In this document: piece after piece, positions 53,503-64,000 of the stretch | How the letters are laid out: every line of letters starts with the position of its first letter | Position numbering within the stretch: position 1 is the stretch's first letter | Origin: Byssothecium circinans | Lineage: Eukaryota; Ascomycota; Dothideomycetes; Pleosporales; Massarinaceae | Direction: 5' to 3' | Length of the DNA stretch: 64,000 nt | Assembly: GCA_010015675.1 (NCBI GenBank) | Contig: ML976983.1 | Location: 802,932-866,931 of the forward strand | The notes under the pieces: generated by a model | Told to the model about the DNA's origin: nothing | The model's input: the letters and a program-made list of their open reading frames with translations, nothing else | The model's database searches: none | Made by a program: the position numbers and the translations under genes

Positions 53503-55227
53503 ATGGCGCAACAACAGAACGCGGAGAAGCCGCGAGGCTTGCCCAACCCCTATGCCCCCAAGGGCCTGCCTAACCCGTATGCGCGCGCGACGGTCGCCGA
53601 ATCTGCGCCTGTCCACTTCACTGAAGAACAGAAGGCAGAACAGCAGAAGAAGTCACCTGGTATACATTCGAGTTGCTCCATACTGTCTGTTTGATTCACC
53701 AACACTCATGTGATCCTGTAGCTTTTCACATCCCGCACAAAATCTCCCGTCCGCAGGCCAAAAGCTCCACTGTCGCCAAGAAACCCTTCATGGCCACACC
53801 TAGGCCCAAGGCTCCAGCAAGCAATGCAAATGCGGCAACACCTTCTTATATTGGCGGAGTTCAGGGAGACGTTGGGCCGGAAGCGACTCCGACTCCCCAG
53901 CAACCCGGTCTGGATTACTGGAGGAGCACTGCAGATGACGATGCGTCCACGCTAGAGGAGAGGAGGCATGCTGCGGCCGCACAGCGCGAGGCAAAGAAGG
54001 AATCGAAGAAGTTCGCAAAGCAATTCGGCTGGTGGAAAGGCGAGGCTCCCTACAGGCCTGAGAAATGGTCCAACCTCCGGGCATATCGTGCAAGTGGTGC
54101 CTATGAACACAAGCTCGACAGCTTTGCGCATTTCCTGCAGGCTCAAACTCCACCCGAGCGAGGCAACAACAGCAGCGACCAGTCCAACTCATCGCGTGCG
54201 AGCACTTCTTCGAGCCCTAAACCGCCTGCATTCGAATCGAAGCCCTCGTTCGCCCCGCCTGCTCGCAACACCTCAACGCCCCCATCTCCGCTCGAAGAGC
54301 AGTCCAGCAACGACGCCTCTGCAGGGCGAGCTCATCTATCGCAATCCCCGCATCCGCCTCCCCCGCCTCCGCCGCCCGAGGCTCCAAGCGATGTTCCTCC
54401 TCCCCCTCCAGCGCCTGCACCGTACAATCCCACAATTTCGGCGCCACCTGTTCGCTACAACCCCACCATCTCCGCACCGCCTGTCCGCTATGAGAGCGCT
54501 ACCATCTCAGCCCCACCCGTGCGCTATGAAGCTAGCGATGCGCAGACAGACGATGTTGAGCTTGAAGAGCGTCCGGCCAAGCGTCCGAAGCTAAGCAAAG
54601 CGGAGGCCATGATGGCAAAGATGGGCTACGTCAAAGGCAAAGGTCTGGGTAGACACAATGATGGCATCACCACTCATCTAGAGGTCAAGGCTCGAAAAGG
54701 GGGTCGCAAGGTTGCTGATTTCGACGACAAGGACAATGAAACGGGCAAGAGCATCAAAGCTCAACAGGTGTTTGATATTCTTGGTGGTCACACGACTAAG
54801 CAAAAGGAGCCCAATAGATTCGGGGACGAGTCCAAGGTGGTAGTCGCGTGGGGTTGCGTAGATGATATCGATTGGGCGGCAGATGCGGATCGGGATGATG
54901 GAGGCATCCGACAAGAGATGGGCCAAGTCTTCGACAACAAGGTACGCATTGCAGTACTGTTAATATACTTGCAGTTAACATCGTACAGTTTGGACGAGTG
55001 GAGCGCATTCATATCAATGCGAGCGGCGACGAGCAACCTGTTTACATCAAATTCGCTTCTGAGTTGAGTGCTCTCAATGTAAGTGGAACGAACTTGTGTC
55101 TTTTTGCAACTGACTCAACCAAAAGGCCGTCAACCGCTTTCACGAGGGCTACCAGTTCCGGAACCGCACGATACGCGCACTGTACTATCCCGAGGCCAAG
55201 TTCGAAGCTTCTATTTTCGACCACTAG
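53503..55227 (+). CDS. SPF45/RBM17-like splicing factor (G-patch and C-terminal RRM)
   Basis: Four exons (53503-53659, 53722-54941, 54989-55078, 55126-55227) encode 522 residues. The N-terminal part is Pro-rich with a repeated GLPNPYA. SPF45 features include QFGWWKGEAPYRPEKWSNLR and, after a Pro-rich linker with three TISAPPVRY units, the G-patch (AMMAKMGYVKGKGLGRHNDG, about 368-400). The C-terminus is an RRM of the UHM type, VVVAWGCVDDIDW to FGRVERIHIN, then VYIKFASELSALNAVNRF and YQFRNRTIRALYYPEAKFEA. SPF45 works in second-step 3' splice-site choice. The UHM Arg-x-Phe motif is Tyr-Gln-Phe here, so peptide binding may be altered. Confidence 0.88.
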
Positions 55228-55677
55228 GCCTGGTCAACCCCCACAGGGCGCTCTACAACAACTGGCCATTAATATTCTACCACGGCGAGATGCCCGCATC
55301 CTGGCATCGACCAGGGCAAATGTCCAATCATACGAACGGTACGTAAAGCGTCGGAGCAGGAGGGCCTATCGCACTTGCATTCGTCTGGTGTTCTGTATGC
55401 AAAAGTTTTTACAATGTGCGAATATCCGGCATGGAAAAGACGCCAGGAGAAGTAATTCAATTCCTCTTGAATCGTAGCCTCCTGTGAGTGCATGTCCCAT
55501 TATTTGAGTGCATTACATGCTTTTGAATGTGTAAATCGCTAGAAGGACAATCAATACATGCTACAAATACGCCAAAGGAAACTTCTTGAATACCAATATA
55601 TACACCATTCCCTTTCCCCTAGAAGACTAACCCGTTCCTCGATATATACAGCCTCCCAACTCGTTCGAACGAGCGCT
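55228..55677. other. Convergent 3' intergenic region
   Basis: The interval lies between the stops of the SPF45-like and PLC-like genes; no coding evidence. Confidence 0.5.
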
Positions 55678-57146
55678 CTACAGCATTATCACTGCTCCGA
55701 CAGTAACGGCCAGCGCAAACCATGCCGTCGCAGGCCGTATCAATATCGCTCCCAGACTCGCCGTACCGCAGCACTCCCGAGTATACGTAACGTTGTTCGC
55801 GCGCGCTGCAACCTCGAAGACACTGCCATTTGGGATGCCGTAGTTGTAGTAATCCACGAGGAGGAAGTTTGGAGGCCGTCCCCATATTTCTGATATATTG
55901 TTAGCTGAAGGGAACAGGTGGAGACAGAGTCATGTGTCAATACGCTAGCAACACGTTCCGCAACTTATGCCAGCAAACACCTTGTGGGAGGTTGAACCCA
56001 GGACATCAAGAAAGAAAGCCGAATACAGGGTGTAAAAAACTTACTAGCACACTGATTCGCCATAAGCCCCAAACTCCCGTCCCCCTCGACCCCATTCGTC
56101 CGCTGCAAATCCGCCACATTCGGCGCCAGCAAACTAATCCCCGCAATCGCAATCTCGACATTCAAATTATGATTCGCCATATACATCATACTCCTCGCCT
56201 GGTGCTCGCCGATGCCCTCGGGTCTGCCAATCGTACACGGGAAGCTAAAGTTCGTCGGCGAAAACGGCGTCTCCCAGATATTATAAAACTCCCACAGCAT
56301 CCAGGGCACGGCGTCAGTGTCGAAGTTATAGTCGATGAAAGTAACGACTCGTTTCCCCGAGATGATCATCTCGCCGAGGGTGGGCCAGTCGTTGACACGC
56401 ATCGCCGTCGCGGGGGGTTGGTAGATATACTGCATCAAACCGCTCTTCTCAACCGGGTCGACGAAAGTCCTGCTCGTGACTAGGGGTTTCCCATCACTGC
56501 CCTGGGCCTGGAAATCGTAGTTTCCGAAAATAATAGTGACGACTTCGAAGGGGTTTCTCTCCAGCCAGGCGACCACTTCGGCGAGGTAGGATTCCACGGT
56601 TCCGGCATTGAGCAGGTCGCAGGACGTGTGGCAGTAGTAGAGCGTGTTGTTGATGAAATGCGCTTGGCCTTGGAGCACGCGGATGCCGTCGTTGAGTTGC
56701 TGGGTTACGCCGTATTGCTGGTTGGATTGCACGTTGCGCTCGCGGACAAAAGGGGAGTTGTGCGCGCAGACTTCGGTTATGTTGGAGTATTTTCGCGAGC
56801 AGAATTCGGCGTAGTTGTTGCATGGTTGTGTGTTAGATGGCCGCGCGTTGTTAGCTGTGCCAGTTGCAGTGCCATTGCTAGTGCGTGTACCGCCGCCGCC
56901 GACGATTTTGGAGAGCTCGGTTGTGCTTATGGTACTGTTTGGGAGGCGGGTGCTGCCGGATAGGGCGGCGGAGGAGGTCAGGGTTGCGTAGCTGGAGGGG
57001 ACGATTGTGGAGATTGTGACGGGGTTGCCGTATTCGCCGGAGGTTAGGCGGCGGGCGGAACCGCTGATGGTTACAATGGATTCGGAGGATGATTGGGCGA
57101 GGGTGAGCGAGGCGAGGGGAATGAGGTGGAGGAATATGTTCTTCAT
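55678..57146 (-). CDS. Secreted, probably GPI-anchored PLC-like phosphodiesterase
   Basis: Two exons on the minus strand (57146-56045, 55889-55678), one 155-bp intron, encode 437 residues. A signal peptide is visible (MKNIFLHLIPLASLTLAQ). A Ser/Thr-rich stretch precedes the PI-PLC-X-like domain: CNNYAEFCSRKYSNITEVCA, then the His of AHNSPFVRER, LNDGIRVLQGQAHFINNTLY, WLERNPFEVVTIIFGNYDF and GKRVVTFIDYNFDTDAVPW. The second exon gives NFLLVDYYNYGIPNGSVFEV and a hydrophobic C-terminus (ATAWFALAVTVGAVIML) preceded by small residues, the pattern of a GPI-anchor signal. Family members are fungal cell-surface proteins of the PLC-like phosphodiesterase superfamily; substrate unknown. Confidence 0.88.
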
Positions 57147-57929
57147 GGTTGTGGAGAGTGTAAGTGTTTGAGTGAAGTCGTGGTTGGGGAAGGGACGTTA
57201 TCCCGCCCGGTCGAGGGCTTCCGAAGCTCTTTCCAAAGAAGCGGCTGCTGTTGGTATATACTTCCTCAATATTCTGTGTAGATATTGGTGGGGAAAGAGT
57301 TGTTGATCTTGGCTTGAACTGAATCGAATTGTCCACTACTTCAGACCCAATAGCGAATGCTCAAAAATCATAAATCATAAGACTGGGAAACGAAAGCAAA
57401 AATAGAAACAGATATTCAGAGCCTGGGTATCGCAAGTAAGGAGACAGAAAGATGGCAAAAGGGCAGGCAAAAAGGACAAGAACAGAAAAGTCGTCGCGAA
57501 TGGTCTGAAACCATCACAGACTACATACCAATTGAAGAACATGACGTCGAAAGCCCCACAAAGCGTGAAGCTTTCAGCCACACATGTTCCAGCCAACAAT
57601 CTGCCCAAAGTCCCGTCGCCGATAAAAGACCGGACGGGCTTGTGAGGGCACCAGCGCTATGTTAGTGCTAAACACGTAATCGCGTGTGGATGGGGGGACC
57701 TGGATTCTTAAGGCTGGGCGAGGCCAAGGAGCTTTGCTGACGACGACGGATAGGTTCGCAGAGCATGATGCATTTTGTAAATGAGGATTGCTTGGATCGC
57801 ATCTCCTGAAATATGGCAACAACTCCTCGTAGTTTCCATACTGTACATATATACAAGAGTTGATAGTCCACACATGCGCCCGTCATCCGTCCTTGAAGCA
57901 CGACTTCTCAACCCATCCACAGTCGGCGT
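57147..57929. other. Intergenic, no supported gene
   Basis: The promoter side of the PLC-like gene, then the 3' region of the next gene. GGTATATACT at about 57255-57264 could be a TATA-like element for the PLC-like gene on the minus strand. Confidence 0.45.
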
Positions 57930-58595
57930 TTACGAACTGCTAAACATCTCCTCGAACTTACTCTTCCCCTCCAACTGCTTAATCTCATCCTTCATAACAT
58001 CAATCCGATAGTTCTTAAACGCCTTCTCAATCCTCGCCCGACTCTCTGGATCTCTATAGATGGTCCGCGAAGCCGACGCAGTGCCGCCAAGGAACCCAAG
58101 CTCACCACCGAGGAACAGGCCGCCGAGAGAGAAGAAGAAATAAGTTGCCGCATCTGCCCATTTGGAGGGTGCGATTTGCGCCGTGATGTCGGGAATGGGC
58201 TCTGTAGGGCTGTTAGCGTCGAGTTTTCTGGAACGGAGTGGAAGCGAAGGCGGGAAAGAGAGAACGTACCGGTTCTTCCATTTGCAAATTTCACTTCGAC
58301 AGGCTTCTCCATTGCTCGGAATGCGTTGAAGTACGCGACTCGCATTGATCGTAGACGGACCGCGCAGTAAACGCCCAGCCCTATCCCGAGCAAAGAGCCT
58401 ACGGAAGAATACGTGGACACTTTGCCGGCCGCATTCCTTAGAGTGTCGCGATCGGATTGATTCAAGCTATATAAGTGAGCATCTCCCTCGACCAAATCGC
58501 CAACCTTTGACTTACTCGTGCTGAAGATGTTGTTCCGCAAGCTCCCGAAGGTGTTTACTCCGACGGTCTCGGAACGCTGCCAAATTTTCCGCCAT
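57930..58595 (-). CDS. Small conserved two-TM membrane protein (unknown function)
   Basis: Three exons on the minus strand (58595-58516, 58466-58270, 58201-57930), introns of 49 and 68 bp, encode 182 residues. It begins MAENLAAFRDRRSKHLRELA (helical, basic). One hydrophobic segment is at about 43-64 (YSSVGSLLGIGLGVYCAVRL) and a Gly-rich one at about 112-135 (AATYFFFSLGGLFLGGELGF). The C-terminal tail is a charged helix (PESRARIEKAFKNYRIDVMK). The join of the three exons gives a coherent small membrane protein of a type found in filamentous fungi, but I cannot name it. A location in mitochondria or ER is possible and not shown. Confidence 0.75.
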
Positions 58596-58921
58596 TTTGG
58601 TGTTATGAAGGTTCGAAATGGTCAATTGAGTGGTTGCTGGAGTAATGGAGGATTTTCGATGGTGAATTGATTGGAAGAAGGGAGAGTGTCATGATAACTT
58701 TTCATAATGGTCGAGTTGGAGCTCGTAACTTTTACGTCACGTCATAGCGCGACATGCCCGCCGCTAGCCGGAAGAGGAAGCGAGCATATGAATTGACTTC
58801 CAACATCGAACTCTCTCGAACTTCCAACACTCCAAAGTCATGCATCTCAAAATCAACAATTCTCATCCACCTCTCCCTTTTCCAATATTTCTTAACAGCC
58901 TCCTAACCTCGTACCACCCCA
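58596..58921. other. Intergenic, no gene seen
   Basis: Short interval between two minus-strand genes; it should contain the promoter of the two-TM protein gene. Confidence 0.45.
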
Positions 58922-59728
58922 TCATCCCCCAAAAGTCTTCACCCTCCGATAAATAGCAGCATCAATACTCTTACACTCACCCATGCACTTCTTCGTCCAC
59001 TCCGTAACGGGCTGCAGCGGCTCTGCATCCTTCCCCAATCTATTCCCCTCTCCAAACTCATGCAAAGCCACAAAATCGAGCCCACTAGGCGCCGTCCCAT
59101 CATTGCGCGTGTGGAACAACTGCCGATAGCGCATGGTGCGCACGTACCCAGGTTCTTTGGACATTTGCTCGTTGTGCTCTTGTCGGTACCAGGCGTCTAG
59201 GTCTATTTCGCCTGATGGTGTGGAGGGTTGCATGGCGGCGTAGATGATGGCCGTTGTGTCTGTTGTGCCAGTATCAATAACGTTTGATCAAACCAATCCC
59301 TTTCAGTCTTTAGGGATATCTCAAAACACCAGTTGAGAAACTAACATACCACTAATTTTACCACCATCCCCCTTCTCAAACCTCTCCACCTCTTTCAAAA
59401 TCCTACTCTCAAACCCAATAAACTCATCCACGCTCCTCCCCCCAGGAAACAAATCACTCTTCTGACTCACAGCCTCTTCCTTCAACTTGCCCTCCTTCAC
59501 CGGCGTCAGATCAGGCACCGTGTACAAAACCATGAATTGGTTCTTGTATGCTGGGTTCACGACTTTCCACGTCGAGGCCGAGGATACGATGCCGGTTTGG
59601 AGGATGGCGGGAATGTAGACGGTTTCGAACCAGGTGTCGAGGACAGATTGGGTGAGCTCGGAGGAGGGGGTGAGGGCCATGAAAGATTGCATTAGGCCGG
59701 GGCCGGTCCAGGAGGGTGGGGTGGCCAT
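58922..59728 (-). CDS. EthD-like alpha+beta-barrel protein (unknown function)
   Basis: Two exons on the minus strand (59728-59350, 59259-58922), one 90-bp intron, encode 238 residues from MATPPSWTGPGLMQSFMALT. An upstream in-frame ATG (59869) is less likely. The two halves each look like a ferredoxin-like unit: LDTWFETVYIPAILQTGIVS with FMVLYTVPDLTPV, and IDLDAWYRQEHNEQMSKEPG with GLDFVALHEFGEGN. The pattern D-x-W-x-x-x-H/Y is that of dimeric alpha-beta barrel (EthD-type) proteins in fungi. No substrate or pathway is apparent. Confidence 0.72.
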
Positions 59729-60443
59729 TGTTGGTTGAGGAGGGGTGGAGGCAGATGATGGGGGGAATGATGAGTGCGTGAGAAAGTAGGGGATTTTATG
59801 TACTTGGTTGAAGGGTATGTTGGATGTTTGGATAAGCTGTGCCGCTTCAGTCGTGCCGCAATAAATCACTCGATGGAGACTCCGCTAGGTGTACCGGCGA
59901 GGAACCTTCCCGGCTGAGTTTAGCCGGGCCGTAGCCGTTCTGATTGAGATCATCCTATTTAAACCGATTGCAAATGTCAACCTCAACTTCATTCTCAAGG
60001 TTAAAGCAATATGGCACTCGATCAAGCTTGAATAATGGAAAGCTCTGCTAAAGGCTTGACACAGCGTTATACAGTTCTAAGTGTACATTACATCGATGTA
60101 TCCCGTAGTTCGCTGATATGTTGAGATATTGGTTGGACGGCGTAGCAATAGGTGAGTGATATGACAAAATATCCTTTCTGTTGGAATATGTATTGTGTAT
60201 CCAAATGTTTGACACGATATTGGACGGTTCTTATTAATGGGGGTCATTTTATACCTTGAGTGCGACTGGGTATTAACACAGTAATCAACGCAGGGTATAA
60301 AGAAGTAGGCAAGAGATATTCACATGAGGGCACAGTTGTCTGCTTGATGCCATAGTTTTCGTGACATTATTACCCGCCATTTTTTTTTATCTAAAATAAA
60401 CAAAGCCAAAGCAAACCGCCACTATTGTACAATCATCACAATT
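59729..60443. other. Intergenic, no gene seen
   Basis: AT-rich interval with no supported coding sequence. Confidence 0.5.
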
Positions 60444-60959
60444 TTAAAAAGACGTCTCCACGTCCTCCCACTCCTCCTCCTCCTCAGCGAACACTGGCTG
60501 GACAGCGGGTTTCTGCTGCCAGCCGCTCTCGTCCCGCAGCCCCATGTACACATGGGTCGACACATGCGTGAAGCCCGTCGGGCTACCGATGACCATCGGC
60601 TTCTCGACAGCCACCGCTGGCTCCTGCTTCTGCTCCTTCTTGCCACCGCGGAACAACTTCTTGGCCTTAGAGGTAATGCGGCGCCATACCGACTTCTTCT
60701 GGGCGGCCGCGGAGGGGGTGGTGGGGACTGCACCGACGTTGACAGAACCGTTCTTCTTGTGCAGCCAGCCGTAGGTCGGACTGGAAAGGCCGGCTTGTGG
60801 GAGCGCGGTGATGGTCTCGTCGGGCTCATCGGCTTCGTTGATGTGTTCGAGTGGTGTTGGAGACTGTGTCGAGTTCTTCAAGTCGGCGTTGGACTTGGAA
60901 TTGAAGATAACGCTGGAAAGCGGTAGCAAATGGCGAGAAGTGTAGTTCGTGGTGGACAT
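60444..60959 (-). CDS. Small protein with basic stretch and CRIB-like motif (unknown function)
   Basis: From ATG at 60959 (MSTTNYTSRHLLPLSSVIFN) the protein has 171 residues; the frame is open up to an ATG at 61178, which would add 73 residues that include an unusual doubled SVGYRGL. I favour the shorter form or one starting at MPVMST. Toward the C-terminus a basic run (KKSVWRRITSKAKKLFRGGK) is followed 19 residues later by VIGSPTGFTHVSTHVYMG. That resembles the CRIB motif of Cdc42/Rac effectors (I-S/G-x-P-x-x-F-x-H-x-x-H-V-G), with one extra residue between the two His. It ends with an acidic EEEEEWEDVETSF. A role as a Rho-GTPase effector is a hypothesis. Confidence 0.65.
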   Translation of the reverse strand: MSTTNYTSRHLLPLSSVIFNSKSNADLKNSTQSPTPLEHINEADEPDETITALPQAGLSSPTYGWLHKKNGSVNVGAVPTTPSAAAQKKSVWRRITSKAKKLFRGGKKEQKQEPAVAVEKPMVIGSPTGFTHVSTHVYMGLRDESGWQQKPAVQPVFAEEEEEWEDVETSF

Positions 60960-62538
60960 GACGGGCATGATGGGCTGAAAAGCTCTCAGTGACGCAACGG
61001 AGCTCGCAATAGATGCGCGGATGCAACTCAAGGGTGCCGCGCCCTGGTTCTCTCTTGCAACGGTAAAAAGCCCTCGGTATCCCACAGATGAAAGTTTTGG
61101 CAGCGGGTTTGCTGGTAGATGACAGAGCCCACGGTACCCCACAGATGCAACGCTTGACAGGCGTGCTGTTACGGACAATCAGTGTATGATGTGGCGATTT
61201 GTAGAGGAATAGAGAAAGAAGATAGCGTTGGTGTGCGCAAAGATGCTGATAGGTGCTCGCGAAGTGAAGAGCGCTTTGAGGAAGCAGGTAGAGGCAGAAT
61301 AGAGTGAGGTGGTGAAGAAGAGGAGATGGAAGAGCAGCGACGTTTAGTGTTTATGTTTGGCATGGCATCGTGCGATAAAAACTGCAGGAGCAACAAAACG
61401 TTGTTGCTACGCAAACGACGCAAACCATAGTAAGGACGTGTATGGTCGAAGCGGTGTAAACGGGGAAATGAGCGAGTGCGCGGTGACTAGCGATCATATG
61501 GGCAGTGTGAAAGGTGAAATTTGGACTTACTGGAGCAAAACCCTCCGCTTATTTGATCTCTTGTACCCTCAGCGGCCTCTGTTTTTAAGTGTATTCATCA
61601 AGGTGGTGTAGTAGAAAGAGTTGCTGGTTCCGGGCTAGTGTCGCCACTTCGCGGTCGTGTATCCCCAAAGCATAGCAGCATTTTCAAGTCAACACATGGA
61701 ACAGGTATGGGAAAGATTGTAAAGTAGAAATGTGATGCTAAGAGGTGGATGGCGGTCATGTCATACCAAAGCAGCTGAGTAGAGTACCGTAGATGGAGTA
61801 GGTCTGGATAAGCATCATCGCATGGTAAGGTGCCTAGTCTTCATAGGTGTAGTGCTCATCGCATGAAAGATCATCTGAAGATATGCATTTAGTGCGTGCA
61901 TGACCCTGGATTGACCTCGGGAGGCTGCGTCGTGGTGATACTGCATAATGAGGGAACGTGCCAGAATTTGGCTGCTGTGGTTTACGAGTTGAGATGGGCT
62001 GAAGGGATGTATTTTAATAAAATGTAATCATCGACACATGATTGTGCATGGAGTATACAACTTGTAAGTAGCCCGTCCCAATGCCAACATTGAATGTGGA
62101 GAATACTCAAGTCAAAACGGCCCCGGGTCTTCCGGACGCTGAGCCGCACTAGCCGTAATTGGATGGACCAATCAGCGGGCCCGCTTACTCACTGCGGAGG
62201 GTTCGGGAGTGCTTTTGTGCTCGCACCTCGAAGCAATAAAACCTCTTCTGCATTGAGTTGAGCTACACCGTGCTGCACTCCTTGTCTCTCGTTTTGAGTA
62301 AACGCGGCATCTCCTAGCCAGTAAGCGCAAGCCCGTGAGTGAAACGTAGACGTCCTCGCCTCGTCAATCGCCACCCATCGCAGCATCACTGGAGTTTTTC
62401 TACTGCCGGCGCCGAACACCTCACATATATTACGGTTCCGGCCCCGACTCAACTCGACATACCTTTTCTTCCCTTTTCTCGCCTGTGACCTTCCCTCGAT
62501 CCCCTCGACCCAATTCCTTACTACTGTCGTCTTTGGTC
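60960..62538. other. Intergenic between divergent genes
   Basis: About 1.6 kb between the CRIB-like gene and HEM2. Short frames only, apart from the alternative N-terminal extension of the CRIB-like gene (to 61178). A 19-bp segment with CCACAGATG occurs twice at 61078-61146, giving the doubled SVGYRGL in that extension. Confidence 0.45.
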
Positions 62539-63717
<1,179 letters not shown>

Positions 63718-64000
63718 ATTTTTTGCGGTCAATCAGTATTTCTTGGAATCCCTGTCTCAATCTGTTGGGCGTTCAATATCCAGGTCAGAAAAGGTCAAAA
63801 CTAGACGACATCTCAAAAACTATGCACTGGTCTCGTACTGGTATTATTGTTATATTTTACTGTCAAAGAGGGTTGCGCTTGCTTGTGCCAGTGAGCCGTA
63901 TCATGCCACACGATGATTTGTGGGGTCCGATGTCAAGGCAGCCTTCATATCTCAGCCTCATTGCTTACCGGTAATGGCTGCGCCCCGCACTCGCAATTCT
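63718..64000. other. Downstream of HEM2, no gene seen
   Basis: 3' region of HEM2 to the window edge; the short open frame here has no recognisable content. Confidence 0.5.

Overview
The window looks like nuclear DNA of a filamentous ascomycete (Pezizomycotina; I lean to Dothideomycetes with moderate confidence). The support is: genes on both strands with short introns (about 45-155 bp, GT-AG plus one GC-AG), typical fungal housekeeping genes (MIC12, RPP1, UPF0662, SET protein, TRAPPC13, ALG11, COX18, HEM2), long unspliced low-complexity fungal proteins, and pogo/Fot1-type transposons damaged in the style of repeat-induced point mutation (RIP). There is no operon organisation. Several pairs are divergent and share short promoters.

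Layout. 1-4404: three pogo/Fot1 elements in the same orientation, one cut by the window edge, separated by the same 20-bp sequence; their transposases keep frame but carry stops. 4651-8988: MIC12 and a 1175-residue unknown protein. 10340-11715: a divergent Aurora-type kinase. 13.0-20.9 kb: a dense housekeeping block (PPC decarboxylase, aldo/keto reductase, ribosomal P1, UPF0662, SET protein, TRAPPC13). 20.9-27.2 kb: gene-poor, with an assembly gap of 900 N lying between two different minisatellites, then an APH-fold phosphotransferase. 27.2-30.9 kb: a DENN protein with a C1-like zinc finger. 32.1-35.1 kb: ALG11 and COX18, divergent.

35.1-47.1 kb is the accessory-looking part. Long non-coding stretches alternate with three genes that I read as divergent members of one family (motif HPVVVV / HPVVVI / HPILVV plus a common C-terminal pattern), one of them with two tandem copies of the domain. 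A degenerate ~54-bp minisatellite starts exactly at the 3' end of the first of these genes. A probable alpha+beta-barrel protein sits between the second and third.

47.5-64 kb: NmrA-like reductase, an unknown protein with a CaaX end, peroxisomal acyl-CoA synthetase (AKL end), SPF45-like splicing factor, GPI-anchored PLC-like phosphodiesterase, a small two-TM protein, an EthD-like barrel protein, a small protein with a basic stretch and CRIB-like motif, and HEM2.

Most promising for novelty: the HPVVV-domain cluster with its adjoining minisatellite, the regular transposon array, and the CRIB-like and CaaX proteins. All exon models were read by eye from splice signals and frame continuity; no transcript or database evidence was available.
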